Shown one piece after another: positions 55,161 through 64,000 of a stretch of 64,000 nt of DNA; position 1 is the first letter of the stretch, and every line of letters starts with the position of its first letter. This stretch comes from Suttonella indologenes. GTDB taxonomy: Bacteria > Pseudomonadota > Gammaproteobacteria > Cardiobacteriales > Cardiobacteriaceae. The position numbers and the translations under genes were made by a program. The notes beneath the pieces were generated by a model. The model was not told where the DNA came from, did not search any database, and saw only the letters and a program-made list of their open reading frames with translations. The stretch covers positions 311,001-375,000 of the forward strand of contig NZ_UHIA01000004.1 in the NCBI RefSeq assembly GCF_900460215.1, given 5' to 3'.

Positions 55161-56087
55161 TTATTGATTAATAATGGTTTGTGAGCCGTAAACGTTGATT
55201 TGCACGCGGCGGTTCGGTTGGTTACAAGCAAGGCGCGATTCGCGGTTATTCGGATGGCGGGCGGCGCAGTCGGTTATGAGCGGTTCGTTTTTGCCGCGTC
55301 CTTCCGTGCTGATGAGGTTGCCGTTGATGCCGTTAGACTGCAGGGCTTGCTTAACGGTATCGGCACGATCTCTGGAGAGCTTCATGTTGTAGGCATAAGA
55401 ACCATCGGGATCGGTATGCCCGATAACGGCGATATTGGTGATTTGGTTCATATACTGCCGCATGTCTTGCGAGATGGCTTGGATTTCCGCCTTACCGCGC
55501 TCAAGCATATTGGCATAGTCGAATTTATCGAATTTGAATAATGCCGAGGCTTCTAAAGTGTATTGCTTGAGTATTTTTTGTCCGCAAGTGCTTTGACGGT
55601 CTAGGCGCGGCAGGGTGTGGTTTTGCCGCAGGAGTTTTTGTCCAATCACAGCTTGCAATCCTGTTTGTGCGTCAATCGGACGTACTGCAACGCCATAATC
55701 CGCATCAGGCACAACTTCGAAAAAGACGATTTGCTCAGGCGCAAGATTGTAGCTGATGCCTTGATTGTGTTTGCGCACATAAGCCGGATCTTGTTTGGCG
55801 TATTCCGCATTAATCAGCTGATTTTCAGGGCAAAGCGCAACTTGCTGATAAGCGCCTGAAAGCAAAGAGGCAATGTATTCATTGTTGGCATAAATATTGA
55901 CGGCATCGCCCGGCAGAATATCGGGCGAGCGGTAGAAAATAACGCCGGCCAGATTGGGTGGCACGTATTCCGTGGGCGGGGTGTGAGAGAAATCTTCCCA
56001 TATTTCAACAGGGACTTTTCCCATGCCGCAGCCATAGAGGCAGCTCATTGTAATGAGCGAATATAAAAGGGAGTTTTTGGTTTTCAT
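55161..56087 (-). CDS. OmpA-family outer-membrane lipoprotein
   Basis: A 308-residue protein with a lipoprotein signal (KTKNSLLYSLITMSCLYGC; lipidated Cys20). An N-terminal domain (about 40-140; GVIFYRSPDILPGDAVNIYANNEYIASLLSGAYQQVAL) resembles DUF2846. The C-terminal OmpA domain (about 190-300) has ALFKFDKFD, VIGHTDPDGSYAYNMKLSRDRADTV and RRVQINV, which bind peptidoglycan. It precedes the adhesin gene by 17 bases and probably anchors or displays the adhesin. ATG 56087 gives the signal peptide; the frame extends upstream to 56144 without one. Confidence 0.82.
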   Translation of the reverse strand: MKTKNSLLYSLITMSCLYGCGMGKVPVEIWEDFSHTPPTEYVPPNLAGVIFYRSPDILPGDAVNIYANNEYIASLLSGAYQQVALCPENQLINAEYAKQDPAYVRKHNQGISYNLAPEQIVFFEVVPDADYGVAVRPIDAQTGLQAVIGQKLLRQNHTLPRLDRQSTCGQKILKQYTLEASALFKFDKFDYANMLERGKAEIQAISQDMRQYMNQITNIAVIGHTDPDGSYAYNMKLSRDRADTVKQALQSNGINGNLISTEGRGKNEPLITDCAARHPNNRESRLACNQPNRRVQINVYGSQTIINQ

Positions 56088-56321
56088 CGGCTTGTTGATT
56101 GATTGAAAACGAGGAATTCTATATAAAAATCCTTTGCTTAGCAATGCTTTCTTTTGTTTTGGGTTTTTGCACTATATTTTGTGTTTGTTTGGGTTTTTAT
56201 GTCTATTTCTTGTGTTTTTAAATAGTTGCAATGAGTAAGGTAAAAGCATCTTTTATTTGATTTTGCCAGATGCTTTGCCTGCTTTTGTGTAAAATTTACG
56301 GCTTAATTGTTTGAGGTGATG

Positions 56322-57584
56322 ATGGCGGTTCGAGTACAGGATATTGATGTTTACGGACGCGGGGTGGCGCGCGATGAGGGGCGGATTGTGTTTATCGAGG
56401 GCGCTTTGCCCGATGAATTGGTCGATTATCAGCCGCTGAAGCGGCAAAAGCGTTTTCTTGAGGCGAAGGTCGGGCGGATTTACGAGGAATCGCCTGCGCG
56501 TATCGCGCCGCTGTGTCCTTATTATGAGCAATGCGGCGGCTGTGCTTTGCAGCATTTCGCTTTTGAGGCGCAGGTGCAGGCTAAGGAGCGGTTTTTCACT
56601 CAGCAATTGCAGAGAATCGGGCAGACGTCGGTGCAGGAGTTGTTGCCGCCAATTGCGGGAAAGCCTTGGCGTTATCGGACGAGAACACGTTTGGCGGTGC
56701 AATATCATGATAATGCGGTGCGTTTGGGATATTTTGCACGCGCTTCACATGAGGTAGTCGATGTGTCGGATTGTTTAATTATGGATGAGCAATTGGCTGC
56801 GGTGCTTCCCGGTGTGCGCGATTTATTGACGGCATTGTTGCCCAAGCGGATTAAATCGCTGTCTTTGCATCGCGGCGAAGCGGCTTGCGCTTTGCAGTTG
56901 GAAAGCGATGCAGTGTTGCCGCTAGATGTGCTGGAAGATTGGCAGCGCAGACAGCAGGGCAATTGGGCGCTATGGCTGAATGCAGAATGCGTGGCAGGCG
57001 ATGCACAGGGTTTGTTTTATGATTTGCCCGCCGAGGCGGTGCGGATTGCTTTTGCACCGCAGGATTTTACGCAGGTCAATCCTGTAGTGAATCGGGCATT
57101 GGTGGCGCAGGCAATGGCATGGGTGGCACAGTCGCAGGCGGAATCGGTAGTGGATTTTTTCGCCGGCTTGGGGAATTTTTCCGTGCCGATGGCAAAGCGC
57201 GGTTTGCAGGTGCAGGCGGTGGAAGGCGTGCGGGAAATGGTGGAGCGAATGCAGGCGGTGGCGGCGCAAAATGCGGTGCAGGAAAGATTGGCGGCGCGGC
57301 GCGAGGATTTGTTTAAACCGAGTAAAAAAGCCCTGAAGCAATGGCAGCAGCAGGATTTGTGGTTTTTAGATCCACCGCGGGCGGGGGCGGCAGAATTATT
57401 GCGCGCGATGGATAAGGACAAAATGCGTCGGATGATTTATGTTTCTTGCGACAGCGCGACTTTGGCGCGCGATGCACAGATTTTGGCGCAGAAGGGCTTT
57501 GTCGCCAAAGCCGGTCTTGTGGCAAATATGTTTGCCCAAACCGCACATGTGGAAAGTATGGTCAGATTCGAGCGGGAGCATTAA
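56322..57584 (+). CDS. rlmD: 23S rRNA (uracil1939-C5)-methyltransferase
   Basis: A 420-residue enzyme that methylates U1939 of 23S rRNA. It has a TRAM-like N-terminal domain; the 4Fe-4S cluster Cys set CPYYEQCGGC and a fourth Cys in VSDCLIMD; SAM motif VVDFFAGLGNFSVPMA; and the catalytic Cys in YVSCDSATLARD. ATG 56322 follows GAGG; 56319 is an alternative. It is divergent from the lipoprotein gene. Confidence 0.93.
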   Translation: MAVRVQDIDVYGRGVARDEGRIVFIEGALPDELVDYQPLKRQKRFLEAKVGRIYEESPARIAPLCPYYEQCGGCALQHFAFEAQVQAKERFFTQQLQRIGQTSVQELLPPIAGKPWRYRTRTRLAVQYHDNAVRLGYFARASHEVVDVSDCLIMDEQLAAVLPGVRDLLTALLPKRIKSLSLHRGEAACALQLESDAVLPLDVLEDWQRRQQGNWALWLNAECVAGDAQGLFYDLPAEAVRIAFAPQDFTQVNPVVNRALVAQAMAWVAQSQAESVVDFFAGLGNFSVPMAKRGLQVQAVEGVREMVERMQAVAAQNAVQERLAARREDLFKPSKKALKQWQQQDLWFLDPPRAGAAELLRAMDKDKMRRMIYVSCDSATLARDAQILAQKGFVAKAGLVANMFAQTAHVESMVRFEREH

Positions 57585-58132
57585 TGGCGATTTATGAATT
57601 AAACGGAAAACGTCCGCAGATAGCGGAAGGCGTTTGGGTGGCGGAAGCGGCTTATGTCAGCGGCGATGTATCTTTGGGGGCGCAAGCCAGCGTGTGGCCG
57701 ATGGCGGTTATTCGCGGCGATGTGATGCCGATTGCGATTGGCGCGCGCTCGAATGTGCAAGACGGCGCGGTAGTCCACGCCACGCATGTTAGCGAATATG
57801 CGCCGAAGGGCTATGCTACGACTATCGGCGAAGATGTGATTATCGGCCATGGCGCGGTGGTGCATGGCTGCACGATTGGCAATGAAGTCTTAATCGGCAT
57901 GAATGCTACTGTGCTGGACGGAGCGGTAATTGAATCGCAAGTGCTGCTGGCGGCGGGCGCATTGGTGCCGCCGAATAAGGTTTTGCAATCGGGCGGCTTG
58001 TACGCGGGCAATCCCGCCAAACGTCTGCGCGAATTAAGCGCGACGGAAAAAACCTTCTTTAAATATAGCGCCGTACATTATGTACAGCTTGCCGCCCAAG
58101 CAAGACAGGCACGCAGAATCGATGCGGATTAG
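57584..58132 (+). CDS. Gamma-carbonic anhydrase-like protein (YrdA family)
   Basis: A 182-residue left-handed beta-helix protein with hexapeptide repeats (IGARSNVQDGAVVH, IGEDVIIGHGAVVHGCTIGNEVLIGMNATVLDGA). The metal His set is visible: His in VVHATH, then HGAVVHGC. The family binds Zn, but carbonic anhydrase activity is unproven for many members. It starts at the overlapping TAATG of rlmD. Confidence 0.9.
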   Translation: MAIYELNGKRPQIAEGVWVAEAAYVSGDVSLGAQASVWPMAVIRGDVMPIAIGARSNVQDGAVVHATHVSEYAPKGYATTIGEDVIIGHGAVVHGCTIGNEVLIGMNATVLDGAVIESQVLLAAGALVPPNKVLQSGGLYAGNPAKRLRELSATEKTFFKYSAVHYVQLAAQARQARRIDAD

Positions 58133-58155
58133 ATAAAAATATTCCGATTATTGAA

Positions 58156-58184
58156 TTGCAAACAGATTGTTCTGCGCGTAAAAT
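58156..58184 (+). promoter_or_regulatory. Sigma-70 promoter of the rpsU-dnaG-rpoD operon
   Basis: TTGCAA (58156-58161) and TAAAAT (58179-58184), 17-base spacer, about 40 bases before rpsU. Confidence 0.6.
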
Positions 58185-58224
58185 GCGCGCTTCTTTTTTT
58201 ATTCAATGAAACAACGAGGAACGA

Positions 58225-58440
58225 ATGCCAAGTGTAAAAGTACGTGATAATGAACCGTTTGATGTTGCTCTGCGCCGTTTTAAACGCGCTTGCGAAAAAG
58301 CAGGTGTGATTGCCGAAGTGCGCGCGCGTGAATTCTATGAAAAGCCGACGCTTGAGCGTAAGCGTAAATTGGCTGCCGCGGTAAAACGCAATTCACGTCG
58401 TCTGAAAAAAGAGCGCGGTCGTTTCGAGCGTCTGTACTAA
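58225..58440 (+). CDS. rpsU: 30S ribosomal protein S21
   Basis: A 71-residue, strongly basic protein ([21 protein letters not shown]...[14 protein letters not shown]) matching S21 along its full length. It is the first gene of the macromolecular-synthesis operon. Its stop overlaps the next ATG by one base (TAATG). Confidence 0.97.
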   Translation: MPSVKVRDNEPFDVALRRFKRACEKAGVIAEVRAREFYEKPTLERKRKLAAAVKRNSRRLKKERGRFERLY

Positions 58441-58889
58441 TGTCGATTCAAGAAAATCTGAAAGCCGCAACCAAGCAAGCAATGTTGGCAAAGGATAAGC
58501 TGACATTGCAGACCTTGCGTATGTTAAGCGCCGCTTTGAAGCAAATCGAAATTGACAAGCAAATTGAGATTAGCGAAGAAGTTGCGCTGAATGAATTGGT
58601 GCGCCAAGTAAAACAACGCCAAGAGGCGGCGCGCCAATTTCATGAAACAGGGCGCGAAGATTTGGCAGAAAAAGAAGAAGCGGAAATCCTCATCATCCAA
58701 GGCTTTCTGCCGCAGCAAATGAGCCAAGCCGAATGGCAGACTGCTGTCGATAAGCTGATTGGCGAGAGCGGATTGCCGCGTGAAGCCGCTTCTTTGGGAA
58801 AATTGATGCCGCAATTAAAAGCGCAGTTGCACGGTCGCGCGGATATGAGCGAGGTAAGCAAATATTTGCGTCAGCAATTGCAAGCCTAG
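58440..58889 (+). CDS. yqeY: GatB/YqeY domain protein
   Basis: A 149-residue helical protein ([39 protein letters not shown]) of the YqeY family, related to the GatB tail that binds tRNA. Its role is unclear. It is commonly found between rpsU and dnaG outside the enterics. Confidence 0.92.
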   Translation: MSIQENLKAATKQAMLAKDKLTLQTLRMLSAALKQIEIDKQIEISEEVALNELVRQVKQRQEAARQFHETGREDLAEKEEAEILIIQGFLPQQMSQAEWQTAVDKLIGESGLPREAASLGKLMPQLKAQLHGRADMSEVSKYLRQQLQA

Positions 58890-58915
58890 GCTTTGCCTGA
58901 TACGCCGGAGCAGCG

Positions 58916-60598
58916 ATGGCGAAGCGCATTGAAAAGTCGTTTATCGACGAAATAAATAGAAGAACCGATATCGTTGCTTTAATCGGTTCTAAACTGTCTT
59001 ATAAAAAGTCCAGCGGTCATAACAGCTGGGCTTGTTGTCCTTTCCATAATGAAAAAACGCCTTCGTTCTGCGTTGATCATCAAAAACAATTTTATTATTG
59101 TTTCGGCTGCAAGGCGTCCGGCGATGCTTTGCGCTTTGTCATGGATTATGACCATTTGCCTTTTGTGGAAGCGGTGGAATATCTGGCGCGCTTTAATGGC
59201 ATGGAAGTGCGCTATGAAGAAGAAAGCCAACTGCAATATGAAGTGCGCATGGAACAGAAAGCGCGTGTGGAATTAGGGCTGGAAGCCTTGCAAAAAGCGG
59301 CGGATTTTTATCATCAGTGTTTTTATCAAGATGAGGCAGAAGTTGCACGAGGCTATTTACGTTCGCGCAGCGTTAAGAATGTCATGGTGCAGAAGTATCA
59401 GATCGGCTATGCGCCGCGCCATAATGCTTTGCTGTATCATTTAGAAAAGAATTATGCGTTGGATTTGCTGCAAGAAACGGGCTTAATCGCCGAGCGCGAC
59501 GGGCAGTATTATGACTGGTTCCGCGATCGCATCATGTTTCCCATTCATAATTCAAGGGGGCAGGTAATTGCTTTCGGCGCAAGGGCGATGGGCGATGCGC
59601 AGCCGAAATATCTGAATTCCGGCGATTCGTCTTGGTTTAACAAGCGTCATGAATTATATGGTCTGCATCATGCGATGCAGGTAAAAGCCAAGGCTTTGAT
59701 TGTTACAGAAGGCTATATGGATGTGGTCAAGCTGGCACAGTTCGGTTTTGAGAATGCGGTCGCCGCATTGGGCACTGCTTTCGGCGAGACACATGTGCAG
59801 CAATTAAAAAAGCGGGCGAATAAAATTTATGTGTGCTTTGACGGCGATTTAGCAGGGCAAACTGCCGCCCAGAAGGCTTTGCAGGCGATTTTTGCCGCTT
59901 ATGACGAGCAGCACGAATGGCGGTTTATGTTTATGCCGGCAGGCGAAGATCCCGATTCTTTGCTGAGCCGCGAGGGAAAAGAGGCTTTTCATCAGGCGAT
60001 GGATGCCAGCTTGACGCCGTCGCAGTTTTTGCAACAGATTTTAGGTACTGACGAGCGGCAATTGACGGTGGAAGAGCGTGCGCAAAGAGCGGCTTCGGCG
60101 GCGCAATGGCTGGGTTTGCTGCCCAGCGGCGGCTATCGGGAAATTTTACAGCAGGAGTTGCAGGCGGCATTATCGGTGCCTGTGCATGTGGAACAAAGCG
60201 TAGCGGCGCAGTCGCAGGGCATACCGTCTCTGCGCACCTCCCGCCGTGCTGCCGTGCAGCAGTCGGGTTTGCCGCAAAAAGGCGAATGGCGTTTATTGGC
60301 GATTTTGTGGCAGTTTCCGTGCCTGCATACGGCATTGTCTGCGCAGGTGATTGAAATCATGACGCAGAAAATGCCGCATTTGGCGCAGCTGTGTTATTTA
60401 GCGCGAGCGGGTGCGGATGAGGAAATGTTGCGCGATTGTTTGCAGGACTGGCAGATCTTGGATCAGGTTTCGCAGGCACGCTTGAATCTGCAGGCCTTGT
60501 CGGCGCAAGATTTGCAGCGCGAATGGCAGGATGCGGTGGCGCAAATGCAGGCGGAGCAAGAAAAGTTGCGCGCGCGGCTTGAAAAATTGGGCATGTAG
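58916..60598 (+). CDS. dnaG: DNA primase
   Basis: 560 residues. Zinc ribbon with Cys41, His44, Cys62 and Cys65 (CPFHNEKTPSF...CFGC); Toprim domain with EGYMDVV and DGDLAGQ (acidic metal ligands); and a C-terminal helicase-binding domain (about 430-560). It makes primers on the lagging strand. It lies between yqeY and rpoD. Confidence 0.96.
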   Translation: MAKRIEKSFIDEINRRTDIVALIGSKLSYKKSSGHNSWACCPFHNEKTPSFCVDHQKQFYYCFGCKASGDALRFVMDYDHLPFVEAVEYLARFNGMEVRYEEESQLQYEVRMEQKARVELGLEALQKAADFYHQCFYQDEAEVARGYLRSRSVKNVMVQKYQIGYAPRHNALLYHLEKNYALDLLQETGLIAERDGQYYDWFRDRIMFPIHNSRGQVIAFGARAMGDAQPKYLNSGDSSWFNKRHELYGLHHAMQVKAKALIVTEGYMDVVKLAQFGFENAVAALGTAFGETHVQQLKKRANKIYVCFDGDLAGQTAAQKALQAIFAAYDEQHEWRFMFMPAGEDPDSLLSREGKEAFHQAMDASLTPSQFLQQILGTDERQLTVEERAQRAASAAQWLGLLPSGGYREILQQELQAALSVPVHVEQSVAAQSQGIPSLRTSRRAAVQQSGLPQKGEWRLLAILWQFPCLHTALSAQVIEIMTQKMPHLAQLCYLARAGADEEMLRDCLQDWQILDQVSQARLNLQALSAQDLQREWQDAVAQMQAEQEKLRARLEKLGM

Positions 60599-60643
60599 CA
60601 GCATATAGCGGTTTGTGCCTGTTGATTTGTTGAGGGAGTTCTA

Positions 60644-62506
60644 ATGAGTGTTTTTGTGCGTACACAAGAAGATGAAGATTTTCAAGATGAGGTGAAAGAA
60701 CTCATCGAGCGCGGTCGCGAACAAGGATTTTTGACTTACGAAGAGATAAACGAAACCTTGCCGGAAGGCGCGGCAGAGGGCGATAAGTTTGAAGAAATCG
60801 TGGCGCTGTTGGCGGAAATGGGCATTGACGTCGTGGAAGCGCCGCCCGAAGAAGGCGATGTGGTCAGCGGCGAAGACGAAGAAGAGCTCGCCAATAATGT
60901 ATTGCTCAGCGATAATGAAATTGGGCGCACGACAGACCCTGTGCGCATGTATATGTGCGAGATGGGCGCGGTCGATTTGCTGACGCGCGAAGGCGAGATT
61001 GCGATCGCCAAGCGAATTGAAAGCGGCTTAAGTGCGGTGCAGCAAACTTTGGCGGATTTCCCTCCCGCCATTGCCGCGCTCATTGAAGAATTCCAAAAAA
61101 CAGAAAGCGGCGAAGCGCGTTTAGGCGATTTGGTCAACGGCTACGGTGATCCTTATGCGGAAAATAATAGCGATGAATTGGCGGCGGAAGAAGGCGATGC
61201 CGATTTTGATGAAGACGACGAAAGCATCAGCCGTATGGACGGCGATGAAGAAGACGAGGACGGCGAAGGCGCTGCGCCTGCGGTAAATAATGGCAATAAT
61301 TTGGAAGAAACGCGCGAAAAATTATTGGAATTAGCCGAAGTCTTTAAAAAATTCCAAGCCGCATTGAAAAAAGGACAGGGCTTAAGCGCGAAGAAAACGC
61401 AGAAAATGCATGAAGAGATTAAACTCTATATGTGCGCTTTTTCTTTCCCGCAACGCACTTTTGATTTGATGGAAGCAAGATTGGCCGAGCCGGTCGAGGC
61501 GATTCGCGAAATCGAGCGGCGTTTGATGCACTTGGTGATTGATAAAGCGGGCATGCCGCGCAAGGATTATGTGACGGAATTTCCCGGCCATGAGACGGAT
61601 TTGCAATGGGTGGTCGAGCAGAGCAAGCACCGCCGCAAATATGCGGAAAGGTTGAAGGATATGATTGCCGATGTGCAGGCGGAGCAGGAAAAATTCCTAG
61701 AATTTGAAAAGCAATACGGCATGACGGCAATGCATATCAAAGATATTTATCGCCAATTGTCTGTGGGCAAAGAGCAGGCGAAAAAAGCCAAAGAAGAAAT
61801 GGTGGCGGCGAATTTGCGTCTGGTCATCTCAATTGCGAAAAAATACACCAATCGCGGCTTGCAATTCCTTGATTTGATTCAGGAAGGAAATATCGGTTTG
61901 ATGAAAGCGGTGGATAAATTCGAATACCGCCGCGGCTTTAAATTTTCCACTTATGCCACATGGTGGATTCGCCAAGCGATTACGCGCTCGATTGCCGATC
62001 AGGCGCGCACAATTCGTATTCCTGTGCATATGATTGAAACCATTAATAAATTGAACCGTATTTCACGCAATTTGGTGCAGAAAAACGGTCGCGACCCAAC
62101 ACCTGAAGAATTGGCGATTGCTATGGATATGCCGGAAGAGAAAATCCGCAAGGTATTGAAAATTGCCAAAGAACCGATTTCTATGGAAACCCCGATCGGC
62201 GATGACGAAGATTCGCATTTAGGCGATTTTATCGAAGACGGCAATGTCATGTCGCCTTTGGAAGCGGCAACCACGCGCGGTTTGTCGGAAGCCACTAATG
62301 AAGTGTTGGCATCACTGACGCCGCGCGAAGAGCGGGTGCTGCGCATGCGTTTCGGCATCGATATGAATACCGACCATACTTTGGAAGAAGTGGGGCGGCA
62401 GTTTGATGTTACGCGCGAGCGTATCCGCCAGATTGAGGCGAAGGCTTTGCGGAAATTGCGCCATCCCAATCGCTCGGAATTACTGAAAAGTTTTTTGAAT
62501 GATTAA
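60644..62506 (+). CDS. rpoD: RNA polymerase primary sigma factor (sigma-70)
   Basis: 620 residues. Region 1.1 (residues 1-80), region 1.2 ([24 protein letters not shown]), the acidic non-conserved insert (about 160-240), region 2 ([54 protein letters not shown]), region 3 and region 4 (ERVLRMRFG...[19 protein letters not shown]). It recognises housekeeping promoters. The last 27 bases overlap the convergent pgeF frame. Confidence 0.98.
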   Translation: MSVFVRTQEDEDFQDEVKELIERGREQGFLTYEEINETLPEGAAEGDKFEEIVALLAEMGIDVVEAPPEEGDVVSGEDEEELANNVLLSDNEIGRTTDPVRMYMCEMGAVDLLTREGEIAIAKRIESGLSAVQQTLADFPPAIAALIEEFQKTESGEARLGDLVNGYGDPYAENNSDELAAEEGDADFDEDDESISRMDGDEEDEDGEGAAPAVNNGNNLEETREKLLELAEVFKKFQAALKKGQGLSAKKTQKMHEEIKLYMCAFSFPQRTFDLMEARLAEPVEAIREIERRLMHLVIDKAGMPRKDYVTEFPGHETDLQWVVEQSKHRRKYAERLKDMIADVQAEQEKFLEFEKQYGMTAMHIKDIYRQLSVGKEQAKKAKEEMVAANLRLVISIAKKYTNRGLQFLDLIQEGNIGLMKAVDKFEYRRGFKFSTYATWWIRQAITRSIADQARTIRIPVHMIETINKLNRISRNLVQKNGRDPTPEELAIAMDMPEEKIRKVLKIAKEPISMETPIGDDEDSHLGDFIEDGNVMSPLEAATTRGLSEATNEVLASLTPREERVLRMRFGIDMNTDHTLEEVGRQFDVTRERIRQIEAKALRKLRHPNRSELLKSFLND

Positions 62507-63268
62507 ATCATAGCCCGTTTTAGACGGGCTTTTTATGGGTGCGATAAAACTTGCCATGCGTCCGGCGGAGCCGGCATCGCGGCGGTATGAGAAAAAGCGC
62601 GCATCGCCGATGCTGCATAACTCGCCGCCGCTGATATTTTCGGCGGCAATACCCTGTTCGCTTAATTGATGTCGGGCGATTGCGGGTAAATCGGCAAGAT
62701 AATGTCCTTCTCGATTGGCGCGGAAATAAGTGACAAAATCGGGGTTTTTCTCTATAAAACGTGCATAAAAAGCCTCATCGACTTCATATCGCGCCTGTGT
62801 GGCGCAGGGACCAATCCATGCGTAACACTGCTGTGCGGGACTATGAAATTGCATGATGGTATTGCGGATGATGTCTTTATACAGTCCGGACCAGCCGGCA
62901 TGAATCGCGGCAACTTCCGTTCCTGCGGCATTGCACAACAATATGGGCAGGCAGTCTGCGGTCATCACGACTGCCACGGCATCAGGACTGCGGCTAATGA
63001 CGGCATCGGCATCAATGTCTGTTTGGTAATTCTCATCGCTGACGACGATATTGCTGTGGATTTGATTGAGCCACAGCCAGCGCTGCGCCTCTAATCCGCT
63101 GTGCCGAGCCAACTTTTGGCGGTGTCTTTCCACGCGTTCGGGCTGATCTTGAACGTGGCGGGCAAGGTTAAATCCTTGTGTGCAAAGCGGGGAATTGCTG
63201 AGGCTAGTGCCGGCGATAATGCCTGAGGGCGCTTGCCAATCGGCAGGCAGCCATAAAGTTTCTTGCAT
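62480..63268 (-). CDS. pgeF: Peptidoglycan editing factor PgeF (YfiH, laccase-fold)
   Basis: 262 residues of the multicopper polyphenol-oxidase-like YfiH family. It has [17 protein letters not shown] with the conserved Cys and [15 protein letters not shown] with His, the Zn/active-site set, and [23 protein letters not shown], the usual C-terminal signature. It removes L-Ser wrongly added to muropeptides. The frame runs about 17 residues past the usual end, through the rpoD terminator and into rpoD antisense. Confidence 0.9.
   Translation of the reverse strand: MQETLWLPADWQAPSGIIAGTSLSNSPLCTQGFNLARHVQDQPERVERHRQKLARHSGLEAQRWLWLNQIHSNIVVSDENYQTDIDADAVISRSPDAVAVVMTADCLPILLCNAAGTEVAAIHAGWSGLYKDIIRNTIMQFHSPAQQCYAWIGPCATQARYEVDEAFYARFIEKNPDFVTYFRANREGHYLADLPAIARHQLSEQGIAAENISGGELCSIGDARFFSYRRDAGSAGRMASFIAPIKSPSKTGYDLIIQKTFQ
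62512..62535. terminator. Terminator of the rpsU-rpoD operon
   Basis: AGCCCGT (62512-62518) pairs with ACGGGCT (62524-62530), then TTTTTA. It lies inside the annotated end of pgeF on the other strand. Confidence 0.85.
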
Positions 63269-63303
63269 ATTCTGTTTATCCTAATATAATAGCCGTTCTT
63301 CGT

Positions 63304-63380
63304 CGGGGTGTAGCGCAGCCTGGTAGCGCACTTGCATGGGGTGCAAGGGGTCGCAGGTTCAATTCCTGTCACCCCGACCA
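63304..63380 (+). tRNA. tRNA-Pro (GGG)
   Basis: A 77-base cloverleaf: acceptor CGGGGTG/CACCCCG, anticodon loop ATGGGGT (GGG) within CTTGC/GCAAG arms, T-arm GGTTCAATTCC, and encoded CCA. It is followed by a terminator. Confidence 0.95.
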
Positions 63381-63387
63381 TTATTCA

Positions 63388-63413
63388 AAGCAGCTTGTTT
63401 AAGCTGCTTTTTT
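63388..63413. terminator. Terminator of tRNA-Pro, shared with ybaN
   Basis: AAGCAGCTT (63388-63396), loop GTTT, AAGCTGCTT (63401-63409), then Ts. It is convergent with the ybaN stop. Confidence 0.8.
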
Positions 63414-63790
63414 CATTGGTATTCAGGTAGTTGCCATAAATAATAGATGACCGCCGCGCAAATCAATGCCACGCCGGCGCTAATCCACCAAAATTTCACG
63501 CCTAAGAGAATTGAGCAGGAAACGATGGATAGGCACATCATGCTGCTGGAAAGCCATTTTGCCTTGCGGCTGATTTGGCGGTGATTTTCCCAGCGCTGTA
63601 GGGCTTCGCCGAAGTGTTTGTGATTCAATAGGTATTGATGAAAACGCGGCGAACTGCGCGCAAAACACCATGAGGCGAGAATCACAAATGGCGTGGTCGG
63701 CATAACGGGCAGGGCGAAGCCGATGATGCCCGCAATCAAGGCGAGTATGCCGCAAATTTTCAGCAGCAGTTTTTGGCTGTATGTTTTCAT
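63413..63790 (-). CDS. ybaN: YbaN family (DUF454) inner-membrane protein
   Basis: A 125-residue protein with about three hydrophobic segments and the DUF454 signature GIIGFALPVMPTTPFVILASWCFARSSPRFHQYLLNH...F. Function unknown. Its start overlaps the grxB stop (TAATG), so the two are coupled. Confidence 0.85.
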   Translation of the reverse strand: MKTYSQKLLLKICGILALIAGIIGFALPVMPTTPFVILASWCFARSSPRFHQYLLNHKHFGEALQRWENHRQISRKAKWLSSSMMCLSIVSCSILLGVKFWWISAGVALICAAVIYYLWQLPEYQ

Positions 63791-64000
63791 TAGACGGCGC
63801 GGTCAAAAAAGAGCGGAATAGCTGTTTTTTCGCTGATGTTTTGCATATAGCTTTGTACGCGCTCGGGGAAGGGAAGGTTTTTGACGACGCTTAATGAGCG
63901 CAAAATAGGGAAGATGTAGAAATCTTCTTCGTCAATGTTGCCGTTCATGCCTTCGCGGCTGACAAGCAGCTGATCGAGGGCTGCTAAATCGGCGGAGGCT
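63790..64000 (-). CDS. grxB: Glutaredoxin 2, C-terminal part
   Basis: The frame is open to the window edge and ends ASADLAALDQLLVSREGMNG...NIDEEDFYIFPILRSLSVV...FPERVQSYMQNISEKTAI. It matches the C-terminal GST-like helical domain of E. coli GrxB (LSALDALI, DDIQLFPLLRNLTLV, WPSRVADYRDNM). The N-terminal CPYC half lies outside. Confidence 0.8.
   Translation of the reverse strand, partial: ASADLAALDQLLVSREGMNGNIDEEDFYIFPILRSLSVVKNLPFPERVQSYMQNISEKTAIPLFFDRAV

Overview
The window reads as a chromosome segment of a gammaproteobacterium. It has the zipA-ligA pair, the rpsU-yqeY-dnaG-rpoD macromolecular-synthesis operon, a cbb3 oxidase locus with its assembly genes, proteobacterial gshA/gshB, and ArfA. 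The respiratory genes suggest a microaerobic or mucosal lifestyle. The mobile elements (Correia-like miniature repeats, IS630, IS30 and IS5 relatives) recall Neisseriaceae, Moraxellaceae and Cardiobacteriales. A Cardiobacteriales-type organism (Suttonella/Cardiobacterium-like) is my best guess, but this is inference from gene content only.

Layout. 1-10.2 kb: end of an ABC exporter, sohB, pepD, a TSUP permease, engB, cytochrome c4, a YcgN protein, zipA, ligA, a secreted YbjN-like protein and a DUF883 membrane protein. 10.2-16.3 kb: a flavoprotein and argF, a polynucleotide kinase-RNA ligase fusion, a small membrane protein, and a CBS protein paired with an NhaD/ArsB-like transporter. 16.3-25.4 kb: ccoNOQP and ccoGHI, with ccoS displaced by a vapBC-like toxin-antitoxin pair whose toxin gene carries a miniature transposon. 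25.4-32 kb: xseA, an NlpC/P60 hydrolase, a J-domain-like membrane protein, a YihY-family protein, a universal stress protein, an HExxH protein and an FKBP isomerase. 32.1-35.8 kb: an AT-rich island of nested insertion sequences containing an XRE regulator with twin operators and an 88-residue membrane protein. 35.9-39.2 kb: an ArsR regulator with a His/Cys-rich metal-binding protein, a MATE pump, folA, tRNA-Val and a VbhA-like orphan. 39.4-47.1 kb: a fructose-type PTS permease, a HAD phosphatase and the ribose operon rbsDACBK. 47.5-51 kb: tpx, gshA, gshB (peroxide and glutathione metabolism) and arfA. 51.1-56.1 kb: a Bap-like giant adhesin co-oriented with an OmpA-type lipoprotein. 56.3-64 kb: rlmD, a gamma-carbonic-anhydrase-like protein, rpsU-yqeY-dnaG-rpoD, pgeF, tRNA-Pro, ybaN and the end of grxB.

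The most notable signals are four. (1) A family of about 108-bp elements has a core like the Neisseria Correia element but different termini. One copy sits in an IS30 transposase gene with a perfectly reconstructable TA target duplication. (2) A second miniature element of the same TATAGT...ACTATA type splits a vapC toxin gene, again reconstructable in frame. (3) A kinase-RNA ligase fusion looks like a compact RNA-repair enzyme. (4) An arfA gene carries an intrinsic terminator inside its reading frame, as expected for nonstop-mRNA control of ribosome rescue. No CRISPR array, prophage or rRNA operon was seen.
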